From Pezicula radicicola (lineage: Eukaryota; Ascomycota; Leotiomycetes; Helotiales; Dermateaceae): 64,000 nt of DNA. Below, in pieces: positions 12,575-24,579 of this stretch. The stretch spans positions 1,444,898-1,508,897 of the forward strand of contig PDUO01000002.1 in assembly GCA_003008705.1 (NCBI GenBank), given 5' to 3'. The notes under the pieces are model-generated. The model searched no databases, was not told the DNA's origin, and saw only the letters and a program-made list of their open reading frames with translations. The position numbers and the translations under genes are program-made. Position 1 is the first letter of the stretch. Each line of letters opens with the position of its first letter.

Positions 12575-13360
12575 TGTGAAGGTGAAATAGAGGAATTGAT
12601 TATTGTTTGATTTGTAGTGGTGATCTGGAGACAAGAGGATGTTTTGCTTGTGTTTGGGAATGCGGATGGAGAGTTGATTTGTGGTTGTGGAGAAGTCTTG
12701 AACAGGATTTGGTGATGGTTTTTCAGTACCTTTTGTTGACTTTCGCCCTCACTATCGGTTGCTACGGCATCCGACTTTTTTTCAGGCGATCACACTCCAC
12801 GTGATACAAATTGGTCAAAGCGGCGGTAGGCTAGTACGGAATTAGAAGTACTGTACCTCAAGCAAAGACCTGTGGATCTCCTGCGTAAACAAGTCACAAT
12901 GACTCAATTTACTGTGGGCGTGGATTTCTCTCTTCAAACCATCATAGCCACAGCTTTGGTAAAAATCTCAAGCGGCCGTTTCAGAGTAAGGGACCAGAAT
13001 GCCTGTCACCGTGGCCGTATGCCGCTTTATGGCCAATGACTCTCATGAATCCCAGGTCAGCACTGATTCGCAGGTTTCCAGGTCTACGTAACTGCTAGTA
13101 TTATCACGTCTTTGCTAGGTGGCGCGCCAGGGTTGCCATCATCTTGGAGTTACACAAACGAATTGAGTGGTTCACAAGATCTCTAGACTTAGCGATTCAA
13201 GCCTGTTAGAACAAGTCCGGAATGGAACAGTGAGTTGTGTAATAATAGGCTAGTGTCTAGCAGTGTATCTCTGGAAAAACAAAAACTTACCACCTATATC
13301 GACTAATTTATGATTAATCAAGAATCCTAGTAAGATTGATATTTATGACTAGGTAGGTAT
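12575..13360. other. Intergenic gap with CACGTG at 12798-12803
   Basis: The right-hand side is the 3' flank of the acyl-CoA dehydrogenase gene and the left-hand side the promoter of the SPO12-like gene. A CACGTG palindrome lies at 12798..12803, 224 bp upstream of that start. No coding signal was seen. Confidence 0.4.
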
Positions 13361-15072
13361 CTACAGCTTTGATTGTGGTCCGGGCTGAATATGCTTGACG
13401 TTGTAGACGGCAAAGAGTTCCTCAGTAACCTTCTTTTGCCTGAGGATATTCGCGGTAGCTTCTCCACCTCTCTTATTCTCATTCTTTCCCAGCTGTGCTA
13501 AATGAACCTCATCAGGGCCATCAGCCAGTCTCAATGTACGGATGGTTGCCCACATGTATGCAAGAGGCGTATCTTGCGAAACGCCAGCCCCTCCAAACGA
13601 TTGAACTGCTCGATCAATAACTGTGAGTGCCATGCTTGGCACCAAAACTTTTGCCTCTGCAATCTCTTTCAATGCACCCTTCGCCCCAGCGGCATCAATC
13701 TTAATCGCGGCATTGAGAACAATCAGCCGGGCCGCATCTATCTCGATACGTGATTTTGCTACCCATTCGAGAATTACACCATGTTCCTTAAGCTGTTTGC
13801 CAAAAGGTGTTTTGTTAGGATCGTTGATGCGTACAAGCATCCACTCGAGAGCTTTCTCAGCCTATAGATGTCAGGTCCGTACTCGTAAATCTGTATAAGT
13901 TCACTTACAGCACCAATGGTACGCATAGCGTGATGAATACGTCCTGGGCCAAGACGTCCTTGGATAATCTCGAACCCACGACCAGGCCCAAGAACCATGG
14001 CTATAATTCAGAGCTATGGGTCAGTTTTCTGGTTCTAGAGCTTTCAGGAGATGCACGAAACATAGTGTAAGTGCAAGAAGTAATGAGTTCCACAAGGGGT
14101 ATTTCGCTTGAGAACATGAGTACATACAGCTTGCTGGGACCCGAACGTTCTCGAAGGTAATGTGGCCATGTCCATGGGGGGCGTCATCGTAACCGTAAAT
14201 AGATAGCATCCTGTTTATTTTGATACCAGGAGCATCGGCCGGTACCAGAATGACTGATTGTTGCTTGTATGGATCTTTGTTGTTTGGGTCACTCTTTCCC
14301 ATAACAATGTAAATTTTACATCTAGGGTCACCAGCTCCACTAGACCACCATTTCTACATAATATCAGCTCATGACAGTCTTGGATAGAAAAAGAACTTGC
14401 CTGGCCATTTAGAACCCATTCATCACCCTCTTGCCTCATACTCAACTTAATATTCGTAGCATCGGAGGAAGAAATATCTGGCTCTGTCATCAAGAAAGCT
14501 GACCGAATCTCTCCATCCATTAGTGGCTTCAGCCACTGCTTCTTCTGCGCCTCGTTTCCATACTTTGCCAAAACTTCCATATTCCCAGTATCTGGGGCCG
14601 CGCAATTGACGGCCTCAGAGGCACATATGGATTTTCCAAGGTATTCTGCCATCAACCCGTACTCGAGATTCGTGAAGCCTGGCGATTCTTTGTAGTGGCC
14701 TTTAGGAAGAAACATGTTCCATAACCCAAGCTTTCTCGCTTCAATTTTGAGGTCCTCAATGACTTTGGGATAATGGTCCCATCGCTCTGCACCATTGTCA
14801 CCGATTTGTGCATGGAAAACTGGATCAGCACTAGATCCTGAAATATCAGCATTGCACCTTAACGTAGGACACCAAACATTCTAGAGCGTCGACACGCAGG
14901 AGAGACTCACGGGATGCATCTTTCTTCAACAAACTTCTTGACAATATCAAGGGTCTTTTTTGCGTTCTCGCTGACTCTATTGACGGCCTAATATATAACA
15001 CACCATGTTAGTGAGCAATGTGGGGTTATGTTCACAGCAGGAGCTCACAATTATTGGGATCTTGTCAGACAT
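13361..15072 (-). CDS. Peroxisomal acyl-CoA dehydrogenase (ACAD10/11 type)
   Basis: This FAD enzyme oxidises acyl-CoA to enoyl-CoA. The protein ends in SKL, a canonical PTS1 signal, so it should be peroxisomal. Six exons are read: 15049..15072, 14911..14987, 14401..14830, 14128..14353, 13909..14000 and 13361..13861, giving 449 residues. Recognisable blocks are [65 protein letters not shown] (FAD/substrate loop), [33 protein letters not shown] and [10 protein letters not shown]. Intron 14354..14400 uses a GC-AG boundary with a perfect AG|GCAAGT donor; all others are GT-AG. The first exon is only eight codons. Substrate chain length cannot be read from the sequence. Confidence 0.93.
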
Positions 15073-15488
15073 GATGGCCTTTCCCTTAAGAAAGAAAAAG
15101 TACGAAGGGCAGTTAGTAGACGAAGTTTGGGATCATAATAAAAAGAAAGGGACAATTGAGAGTCAGTCAATTTAAGGGAAGGGGAAGCTGGTGAGGTCAG
15201 ATCATTTCCCCGGCTTCCCCACAGCGGAAGCAGAGCCGAGCACTTTCAAGCCGAGGCCCAACCCATAGCCCTTCCTGCCAAACACTCATACATTTTGTCC
15301 AGTGTAGAATGAGACTCAAAAGAGTTTCGAAATCGCAGAAGTCAGTCCCTTTTCATTGTCTATCAATCCGAACGCCAGTCAAATGCAGCCATAGCCATTC
15401 TATCCGTGAGAGTCATCCATCTGAGCCCAATGATACTGACCAGAACAGCCGAAGAAAAGTCATAAATAACTATGAACGAGTAGAGCGT

Positions 15489-17498
15489 TCAATCAGCAAA
15501 GTAATTCACTCGCTTTTTCCCTTTCTTTGGCTTTTTATCACGGTGTCTCTTGCCTGTTGGATCAGCGATCTCAGTATCCTTTCCTAGACCCATCATTGCT
15601 TGTTGCTTCCGAGCCGACAGTTGCTTTCCTTGTTCTGAGTATTTGAAATTGAAAGGCATCCGCTGGTGGGCTGCGCTCCCTTGTCCTTGTGCGAAGAATG
15701 TGCTGTCGAGCTTTGTAGACTTTGGACCCTGCACCATCGAAACAACGTCTGAATCTGCAATCGAAGATTGATCATCCTGAATTGAAGAGCCCATGGCAGC
15801 CAAAGCAAGTCGCCTCTTCTCTGGAAGATGCCCTTCATCATAAAGTTCTCGGTTAAACTCAACTGGATCGATGTCCAAAGGGGGTGGCTGACAAAACAGA
15901 AGCTTCCCCTTCACGTAATCTTTCAGGATATATCGAGCTGCTCTTGACTCGTCTGGCTGTCCTTGACCAGTCCTTGTAAACCCTCTAGCTTTAGCATAAG
16001 CCATAAGAAGTTCTTCCGCAGTTGGAACTCCGGTGCCGCCTTCTTCCAATGGTCTAGTCACAATCTTCATGCCGTACACAGCCTCCAAGAATGCTTGTGG
16101 TATCCTCTTAGCAACAAGTCCAGCAGGGCCAGTGAATTCTCTGAGCTGATCGATTGGGAGAATTCCATTGCAAACAAGATCAGCTTTGGTTGTCGCAAAG
16201 TTGGGAAAGACGAGACCAGGGCAATCACACAAAAGCACCTTCTCGCTCAAGTGAATGGTCTGAAAATGCTTTGTCTTTCCTGGGGTCGAGGAGACAGATA
16301 CCTTCTTTGAGCCGATGAGGGCATTGATGGTAGATGACTTTCCTACATTAGGATATCCCACCAGTCCGATTTGTGTCTTCCTTGGATTTTCAGATTGAGC
16401 ATCTGTCAAGATTAGCTTATGTTTGCTTATAATTCATTGTGTAGTTTACCTAGATTCTCCGGCGCATGCTCCAAAAATAGATCCTCCAGCTCCTCAACTG
16501 TTAAAATCCTTGTACTTTCATCCTCCAAGTCACTATCTTCAGAATCACCATCATTGCCTTCTTCCTCTTCGTCCTTGATCTCGAGTTGCTCGGCCTTCTC
16601 AACCAAGTTTGACGGTCCAGCTTTCTCGTCTTCCTCATCTGAATCTTCAAACTCCCTAGCCTCGTTCTGTTCTTTCGCCAGTTCAGCCGAGAAGAACTTG
16701 TAGGCAATGCCTGCAGCCTCGAAGTAATCCGCCCAAGCTCGTCGTTGTTCCTGGGTAAGCATATCTGCCTTGTTGACGAGTAGGAGGTTCTCCTTTCGCG
16801 CATTTACGTGCTTGACATATCCCTCCAAATCCTCTGATCGAAACAATAAAGGGTTACGGGCATCTACAATCTGTACAACCAGGTCTGACCTCTCGATGAC
16901 TCTCCACAACTGCCTCCAGACTTCTAGATTTCGTTCGAAGGGTGTCATCAGCAGGTCATTGTTCTCTTGAAGTTCAGCCAGTCCTCTACGCCACTCTAGC
17001 AGAGCATCTCTCTCCAAACGGTCAAGTTGTTCAGGCGTTGTGGTCGAGTCCCATTGTGGTCTTCTTGGAACTGTGAGTCTATTTTTATGTTCCTTTTGCT
17101 TGCCAACCGCTGCTCGCTCCTCCGCCGCAGATAATAAGTATGGGTTCTTCTGATCCGTATGGATGATCTTGACATTATTCATCTTCTCCGCCGTGAAATC
17201 TGTGCCTGCTAACTCTGCCGTCGACAAAAACTCGTCGAGAGCTGCCTGTTCAGTAACGGATCGCATCTTGACCCAGCTGGCCTCTTTTCGGTCGCTCGTG
17301 ACATACTGTGGGATCTCTATCAGTATATACTACATAAATAATAGGGCATTTTCATACAGTCTCTCCGGTATCTTTGTGCGTTCTGATAATTCCTGCACTT
17401 GTGACCTTTTTGCGATCTGCGCCTTTTCCTTTACCAAACCTATCATTCATCAAACTATTTCCTAGCCCTACGGCATTCTTCGACTTTGCGAGAACCAT
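15489..17498 (-). CDS. LSG1: 60S ribosome maturation GTPase Lsg1
   Basis: Lsg1 is the cytoplasmic GTPase that releases the export adaptor Nmd3 from pre-60S subunits. The exons 17358..17498, 16450..17305 and 15489..16402 give 636 residues (yeast 640). The GTPase motifs are circularly permuted, as in the YlqF/YawG family: G4 NKAD near residue 225 precedes G1 GYPNVGKSS near 348 and G3 DCPGLVFPNF near 390. A long acidic insert (DSDEEDEKAGP and a following E/D-rich stretch) separates the halves, and the C-terminus is basic (KRHRDKKPKKGKKR). The N-terminus MVLAKSKNAVGLGNSLM is the family start; an in-frame ORF upstream of it is not conserved-looking. It is divergent from LTV1 with 230 bp between starts. 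Confidence 0.97.
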
Positions 17499-17728
17499 CT
17501 TGAGATGTGTCCTTGTATCTGTATTTTGGTGCTTTAAAGTCCCTGGGTGGAGTGTTTTATAGAGGATGTTCTGCGCGGCGGGGTGATGGCAAAAGTGACG
17601 AAATTTCGGCACCAACTAGGCGGGGTGTGATTTTGGAAAAAACTGAGGAAGCGCACAACCTTTTCTACAACCACTTTTATTCCCTCGCAGCCCTCCAACC
17701 CAACATTTTCCCAAAAGAAGCAGTCAAG
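17499..17728. promoter_or_regulatory. Shared bidirectional promoter of LSG1 and LTV1
   Basis: The 230-bp interval between the two start codons must serve both genes. It contains a perfect 10-bp palindrome CGAAATTTCG at 17599..17608, 101 bp from the LSG1 start and 121 bp from the LTV1 start. It resembles the RRPE element of yeast ribosome-biogenesis promoters. Nine of its ten bases recur upstream of CBF5 at 24462..24470. Confidence 0.5.
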
Positions 17729-18958
17729 ATGGCCCGAAAAGGATGGATCGACAAGAAGTCTGCGACACATTTTACCCTTGTCCATCGACCACAAAATGAT
17801 CCTTTGATTCACGATGCCTCCGCATCTTCAATGGTTCTAAACCCTACGCCTTTACCAAATTCGAACAAGGTGAAGAAACTTGGTGACTTGGAATCCGAGT
17901 TAGGTTCCGATGTGGAAAAAATCAGAGACAATGAAGGAGAAGCTGCCAACCATGGAATCTACTACGATGATACAGACTATGATTACATGCAGCATATGCG
18001 CGATCTAGGTTCAGGATCAGGAGAAGCACACTTCATCGAAGCGCCGAAGGCAAAGGTTAAGGGGAAGGGGAAGGGCAAGCTGTCTTTGGACGATGCACTG
18101 AGAGAGGCAAGTCTGGAAGACCGTGCCGAAGTTCTGCTGGACGAGGAGATATTGCCATCCAAGAATCTACGAAAGGCGACTTATCAAGCACAGCAAGATG
18201 TGCCAGATGCATTGGCAGGCTTTCAGCCAGATATGGATCCCCGACTAAGAGAAGTTCTTGAAGCTCTGGAGGACGAGGCGTATGTTGATGAAGATGACGA
18301 GATATTTGGAGAGCTAGCGAAGGATGGAGAAGAGCTTGATGATGAGGAGTTCGAGCGAGGTGCCTGGGACGACGAGGATGGTGGATGGGAATCAGACGAT
18401 ACAGCGAAACCCACAAAAGAGTATAAAGATGCTCCAGTAGCAAGCATGGATATCGGCAGCGATGAGCGCGAAGATCATGGCGATGGTGACTGGATGGCAG
18501 ATTTCAGCAGGTTCAAAAAGGACCAGAAGGTTAAATTTGCCGAGCCAGCACCATCGCAGTCAGATATGCAGTCCTCTCTCTTTACAACCACGACAAACGG
18601 CGGGCGACGCAAGAAGAGAAAGGGTGCTTTGACCAACGGCTCCAGTTACTCAATGACATCTTCTTCCATGTTCCGAACAGAAGGCCTGACGACACTTGAT
18701 GCGAGATTTGAAAAGATTGAGGAGCAATATAATGAAGATTTGGATGACATGGCATCTGTTTCAGCTGCGTCGTCTGTATCCAGCGTTCAAGGACCTGTTA
18801 GACTCGACTTTGATAGTATGATGGATGACTTCTTGGGAAATTACTCGATGAGCGGAAAAAAGCATGTCAAAAAAGGGAAATATCAAACTGGAATGGAGCA
18901 ATTAGACGAGGTTAGAAAGGGTCTTGGTCCGGCGAGAATTCGCCAGCAAAAGAATTGA
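17729..18958 (+). CDS. LTV1: 40S ribosome biogenesis factor Ltv1
   Basis: Ltv1 is the assembly factor that keeps uS3/uS10 positioned on pre-40S subunits until casein-kinase phosphorylation releases it. A single exon encodes 409 residues. The start [20 protein letters not shown] is the conserved family N-terminus, so the 74 in-frame codons upstream are treated as leader. Acidic stretches ([20 protein letters not shown]) and a Ser-rich segment ([20 protein letters not shown], a likely kinase target) are followed by [10 protein letters not shown] and a basic C-terminal tail. No intron is needed. Confidence 0.95.
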   Translation: MARKGWIDKKSATHFTLVHRPQNDPLIHDASASSMVLNPTPLPNSNKVKKLGDLESELGSDVEKIRDNEGEAANHGIYYDDTDYDYMQHMRDLGSGSGEAHFIEAPKAKVKGKGKGKLSLDDALREASLEDRAEVLLDEEILPSKNLRKATYQAQQDVPDALAGFQPDMDPRLREVLEALEDEAYVDEDDEIFGELAKDGEELDDEEFERGAWDDEDGGWESDDTAKPTKEYKDAPVASMDIGSDEREDHGDGDWMADFSRFKKDQKVKFAEPAPSQSDMQSSLFTTTTNGGRRKKRKGALTNGSSYSMTSSSMFRTEGLTTLDARFEKIEEQYNEDLDDMASVSAASSVSSVQGPVRLDFDSMMDDFLGNYSMSGKKHVKKGKYQTGMEQLDEVRKGLGPARIRQQKN

Positions 18959-19455
18959 TGTTAATAATTGCATATAACGGCGTTGCGGTGGGTCTCAAAA
19001 AAGGCTGGACAATTTGGTGCAAGGTGCATTTGGGTTGTAGCGATTGATACCATGGACTAGTAGCCTTGTTTTCTGTGATAGACAATTAAAATAAAAAATT
19101 GAGTCTTAATTGATATCTGCTATGCGTGGGTTATAGAATATAGAGCATTTCGTCATATGAAGGAAACTCCAAGGAAACTCGAAGGAACACTGAGCCCAAC
19201 TTGAAGACCCGAGAAAGTTACCTATGTAGCGAGGCGGTCTGAACTGGCAGAAAAGTCCAGCTGGCCTAAACCGGTAAGGCACAAATTAAGCTTAAAGAAA
19301 GCTATTTGTCGCTTTTGTTAACTCTATTGACAGAAACGTGAATTGGCGCGAACAATACAAAGGATTCATTGCCAACGCGACGAATTTATTGTTAATGAAA
19401 CCCTCTTCTCGTCTACCCTCCCACTTCCTCTTCATGAACATCAAACACCACCATT
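18959..19455. other. Intergenic gap between LTV1 and SAC3
   Basis: It holds the LTV1 3' flank and SAC3 promoter. A short imperfect repeat, AAGGAAACTC, occurs near 19160-19180. Nothing else stands out. Confidence 0.4.
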
Positions 19456-22400
19456 ATGTTACTGGGACGCGGTAACAGTAACAATCGTGGCCGCGGTCAG
19501 TCGACGAGTCGCGGACGAGGTTCTAGAGGAAGAGGGACGACGGCGAGCAGAGGAGCGCATAGCTCCCGTAAGAACACCTCTTTATCAAGTCCTCCAATCC
19601 TTGCGCATCAAGTCCCGAAGCGTGCTCCTGCTGGCCCAAAGGCTCTCCATGACAAAAGCAATCATCACGGTAGTAACCGCGGTGGTTACAAGGGGAGACC
19701 CGCCAAATATGATCCTGACTTTCATTTAAAAAAGAAGGCCTACTTAAGCTCACAGATAGGGAAAGAGCTGACCGCAGCAAACTCTACCAACGCCTTCGAT
19801 AGCGAGCGACTCGAGAATGCAGCGAAGCGCGAGCAGCGGGGTCAAGCCAGCAGCATGGCAAATGGAAGAGGTGGAGGTATGTCGCGGGGTCGCAACAAAC
19901 AAGTACGCTTCCAAGACCTGTCTGAAGCAGAGTCCTCGTCCTCGAGCGAAAGAGTATCTCCAGTAGACAAGCTCCTACGCAGCGCGAATGCGACCTTCGG
20001 TTCCTCGACAGCAACAACTTCGCCCTTTGGCAGCGCATCGAGCACTGCGACTAATCCCTTTGGCAAGCCATCCAGCACGTTGACTCAGTCTACACCATCC
20101 AATCCATTTGCACAAACAACTTCTGCGCAGCCTTTTGGCCAGCAGACTACCTCTGTACATTCAAATCCCTTCCAAGTTCCAATTAAAGGACTTTCTACAC
20201 CCAGGCCTTCTCCATTCGGCTCCCCATCTTCAAGCCCTTCAATATTCGGCGCGCCTAGTGCCTTTGTGCCATCGAAGCCAGAAGTAGCTTCGAGTTCAAA
20301 GCCGTCTTTTACAAAACAGATAACTAAGAGCGTAAGACAAGTATCGGACTATTGTTACCATTCACTAATACAACGGCTTCGCAGATGGCACCTGTCAATG
20401 ATAGCGAGATTCAACAACTCCTCAAATCACGAGGGATTCTTCCGCCAACTTGGCCCCAGGATCCTGGCAACCCAAAGCAGAGATCAGCCATGGAAACCCT
20501 TTACCACGCTCATAAGGGTTACCAAGCCAAAGCTCGTACATTCTTAATGCAGCAGGGCAAACTTGACGATCCGGACAAGCCCAAGTTACTTAGCGAAGCG
20601 ATCAGTTTCAAAGGTACCTGTGAAGAAATGTGCCCCGAGTTCGAAAGGATCACCAGGATTGTTGAGCACGATGTTCCTAATGCAGAAAAAGAAGACGCAC
20701 CAGATGGTTCTCGCTGGCCAGCACCTCATAAGATGATCAAAGCTTTGGCAAGATCTGCAGCTGGACAAGACGCACCACTACCAGAGGAAGTCCGGACCCC
20801 AGCAGCTCTTAGGCGCACATTTGACTATCTCATTCATGAGGTCCTGGGCGACGATGGGAATCTGCGAAAAGAGCACGGTTATATCTGGAATCGAACTCGT
20901 GCCATTCGTCGTGACTTTGTTTTCCAGGAAGCCTCTATGAATTCAGCTGATCTCCACCACATGGTCTATTGCCTGGAAGGCATAACTCGATTTCACGTTG
21001 TAGCTCTACACCAGATGTCAAAGTTATCAGAAGATGGTGTTGCGCCAGAAGATTTCTCTGAACAACAGGAAGTCGAACAGCTGGGAAAGGCACTCCTTTC
21101 GCTCGTTCAAGCATATGATGACTGCAAAGAAAGGGGTATTAATTGCGAAAACGAAGCTGAATTCAGAGCATATTATGTTCTTATAAACAGTCGGAACCCT
21201 GCGGTGCTTGAGCAAGTCCAGGATTGGGGACCGAAGTTCTGGAAGTCAGAGGAAATCAGAATTGCTCTTGTCCTAGCGGAGACACTCCAGAATATCTGGG
21301 ATGCTCGTGGCCCGTTGAAACCACATTCAGCAACCGAGGTGGCATGGAATGCGTATAGCAGATTTTTCTCAATTCTTCAGGAGAGCTCAGTCTCGTATAC
21401 GATGGCATGCTTCGCCGAGATATTTTTCAACGAGGTTCGCAAGGCGGCTCTAAAGACCATTCTTGAGGCATATCGAAAGCAGCGTGACCAGACAAAGGAT
21501 TGGACGCTCTCGAATTTGAATGCATTCCTCGAGTTCGATGACGAAGCTGACATTATGCCATTTGCCGAGGCATATGGTCTTCAATTTGAGGAGGTTGACG
21601 ACCAATTCTATCTTTCTTTCGACTCAAGCGATGAGATTTCTGATCCCTTCCCACCATTAAAGCAGCCGCACTCGGAATATCTTGTGGAGTACAAGAGAGG
21701 AGACCATACACTACCAGAAGTCATTGATACGACTGTTTACTATGATGGTGAAGCAGATGAGGAGATGAAGGATGATGGGGAAACAAACGACACCGAAGGC
21801 GAAGAAGAAATGTTTGTAGGAGAGAGTGACCAGGCAGAAAATTCTGCTCTCCTTGCTGGCAAGGAGTCTGGAGACAAATTGTTCCCTGGCGAACCTGTAG
21901 CAACCCAAGTTTCGTCTGCTAGTAGTTCGCTCTTTGGTCGGATTTTAGCACCTTCAGGGAAGAACCTTCCACCTTCAATTCCAGAGACTGCTCAAAAGCC
22001 AGGCCAAAGCCCCTTTTCAAGTGTATTTGGAACGGTATCAGCACCTCAGCAGCAACCAAGCATCCTGAGTTCAGCTTCAATTTTTGAATCCAAGCCAGGG
22101 GTCAAGTCTTTTTCGGACATTTTTAGGAAGCCAGCTTCGCCAGCACCATCGCAGTCGGAGGTTTCTCCGTTGTTCAGTCAGAAGCCATCAACCAAGACAC
22201 CTATTGAGGCCCAAGAAAGTACACCCAGCCCAACTCCAACCAACCTAAAGACACCTCCTTCAATATTCACTTCGACCCCAGCCGCAACGCCTCTTGGCAA
22301 CAGTTCGAATGGGCAGAATGGGCAGGCTTCTGGTATTTTTGGAGCTCCTCAGGGCGCACCAATCTTCGGTAATACTGCTGCCAATAAAATTTCCACACCA

Positions 22401-24104
22401 CCAACGTTTGGGAGCCATCAGGTGATGACTCCAGCTGCGAATACACCACCCGCGCCTTTGGGCACTCACAAAGTAGAAGCACCTACACCCATCCAGAGCC
22501 CACAGCCACCGGCCACATTGGGAAGGTACCCAGCTGAAGCGCCTATGTCTAATGGAACCTCTCAGTCATCGGTAATGTTTGGAAACCACAGTGTTGAGGC
22601 TCCTCAAAAGCCTACTACTCCACTACCAACAATGCAACCTGGACAAAATGCCTCCCAAAACGGTGTCTTAATTTCTAGCAAAAGGCAAAGCATGCCTGGT
22701 AGTCCAAGCGCGTCTCAGTCATCATTTCCTCAGCCTTTTAAGCCCCAACCCCAAAGCTCTCCCTCTCGCGCGGTTGTCCTAGCACCTAGCTCCACAGAGA
22801 TTGGAATGGACAACTTCTCTCAGTGGGTTGTAAACGGCTCTAATGGCATTATGGACCAATTCAAGGAGTTCTTTATTGGAAATCTCTTGAAAGAGACCTT
22901 TGATACATTCAAGAAGGAAGAAAAGACACGAAGGGCAGAAAAAGCGGCCGACGAGGCTCGTAAGGAGGCGGATGATTTTAGATATGCTTGCTTGGCCAAC
23001 AAGTACTTCCAAAGGTGGCGTCAAAATGCTCATCTTTTGTGGATGAAGCGCCAAGGCAGGAGAAATCGGAAGCTTCGCCAAGAGATGGCTGAGGCTAGCT
23101 TTAGAAAGTCGCAAGCATCAAAAGGCATTGTAGATGAGTTCAGGGCTACGATGGGCAAAAAGCGGCGGAGTATGGACTTCGAAGACACAGATGTCGACAT
23201 CCAGCCAAACAAAAAGCGAAGCATGGATATTGAGAACATGGACGGTCCCACGTCAAGCAAGAGACGAAGTGTGGAGGTTAACGGGTCTGATATGAATCCC
23301 TCCGCAAGTAAGAAGCGGAGAAGTAGCCTGGAGAGTCTTCTGCACGCGACGGGCGTTCTGGATGGGGTACGTGATGTCGATGATCAGCTCCGAAGGATTG
23401 TACGAGACATACCCGCAGTTGGTAACAAGCAACACAAATCATCCCGTTCTACAAACAGTCCCAACTCGAGCACCAGTAACATTCGACATAGACAGATCAG
23501 CAGCACAAGCTCAACTAGCAGCAAGTTTAGAGATGATCCTCTTCGGCGCTCATTACTCTCGGACTCTTCCTACCTCAGTGGTGGCTCAAGATTACATCTC
23601 TTGAAGGATTACAGTATATCTGATGAACGCCGGCGGCAGACAAGTGGGGTTCAGACCGACTACTTCCGTTTAAAAGCTCGGGGTATCACCACTTTACCAA
23701 ATGGAACAGCTCTAGCTAGCTCTGTGGCTAAGGATGTTTTACATTATAAGCGCTCATTTGATGGCAGCAGCAAACCGACCACACCTAGGATAACCAAGCA
23801 ACTACCAGCACCCCGAAGTGTTCCTCCCAAATTTGACAGGCAAGCAGACCCGCTTCGTCCGACGGCAAAGCCCAGCGATGAAGACATGCAGGCCGTGGCG
23901 CGAGCAAAGGCTATGATGGCTGAGCATAAGAGAAATGAATTGACGAAGAGGATGTCGGAGGAGTTTGAGAGGGACTTCGGGGGAGACCAGACAGCAGCCG
24001 ACAAAGCATTGTTCGCTCGGACGAGGAAGTTGAAGGAAGTTCATAAGGAGGATGAGGAGTGGTTTAAGGAAATGAATGGGCGTCTAAGTCGAAGTGCTTC
24101 TTGA
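19456..24104 (+). CDS. SAC3: TREX-2 scaffold protein Sac3
   Basis: Sac3 scaffolds the TREX-2 complex (Thp1, Sem1, Sus1, Cdc31) that couples transcription to mRNA export at nuclear pores. The exons 19456..20331 and 20385..24104, joined in phase 0 across a 53-nt intron, give 1531 residues. In order: an RG-rich N-terminus (RGRGQSTSRGRGSRGRG), FG/PFG/IFG repeats at about 175-275 (SPFGS, NPFGK, SIFGA) of the Mex67-binding type, the SAC3/GANP core from about 366 (FKGTCEEMCPEFERITR) to about 700, a second FG-bearing low-complexity region (SSLFG, SVFGT, GIFGAP), and from about 1100 the helical Cdc31/Sus1-binding region (NKYFQRWRQNAHLLWMKRQG). The C-terminus is charged and coiled. ORFs in other frames at 19343 are shadows. 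Confidence 0.95.
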
Positions 24105-24442
24105 CTGTATTAAATGGCATTTTATGGCGTTTGGGGGAGAATCGAGCATGAGCGAGCGGGTTTTTATGAAATGGAGTTAAGAGGCATCTTGCATTATCGG
24201 CAGGGCGTCGAGTCATGAGAGTCATTTGTATTTTCGAGATACCTTATGGAAAGAAAGATGGAAAGATATCTCTCAGTAGCAAAGAGGCACAGTGATATTA
24301 TGTATAGAATTGATGGACCGTTACGAACCAACAACTTAATTTGAAAAGCCATTTTGACCAGAAATGTAGACAAGGTTACTTCTGAGACTTTCGAGACTTC
24401 GAAGAGTCTGGGTGTGAAGAATGGAAGCGGGGATTTATTTGG

Positions 24443-24448
24443 CACGTG
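24443..24448. promoter_or_regulatory. CACGTG palindrome upstream of CBF5
   Basis: It lies 137 bp before the CBF5 start and is followed at 24462..24470 by CGAAATTTC, which shares nine bases with the LSG1/LTV1 palindrome. Confidence 0.35.
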
Positions 24449-24579
24449 ATCTCATTAGCGCCGAAATTTCTTGGGACGAACAAAAAAAAGCTCGAATAAT
24501 CGAGCTCGCCAGAACCCACAACCAGCCCAGCTTCCTTCACGACCAGCACAACGAAAGACGACAATTGTCAATCGTCAAG

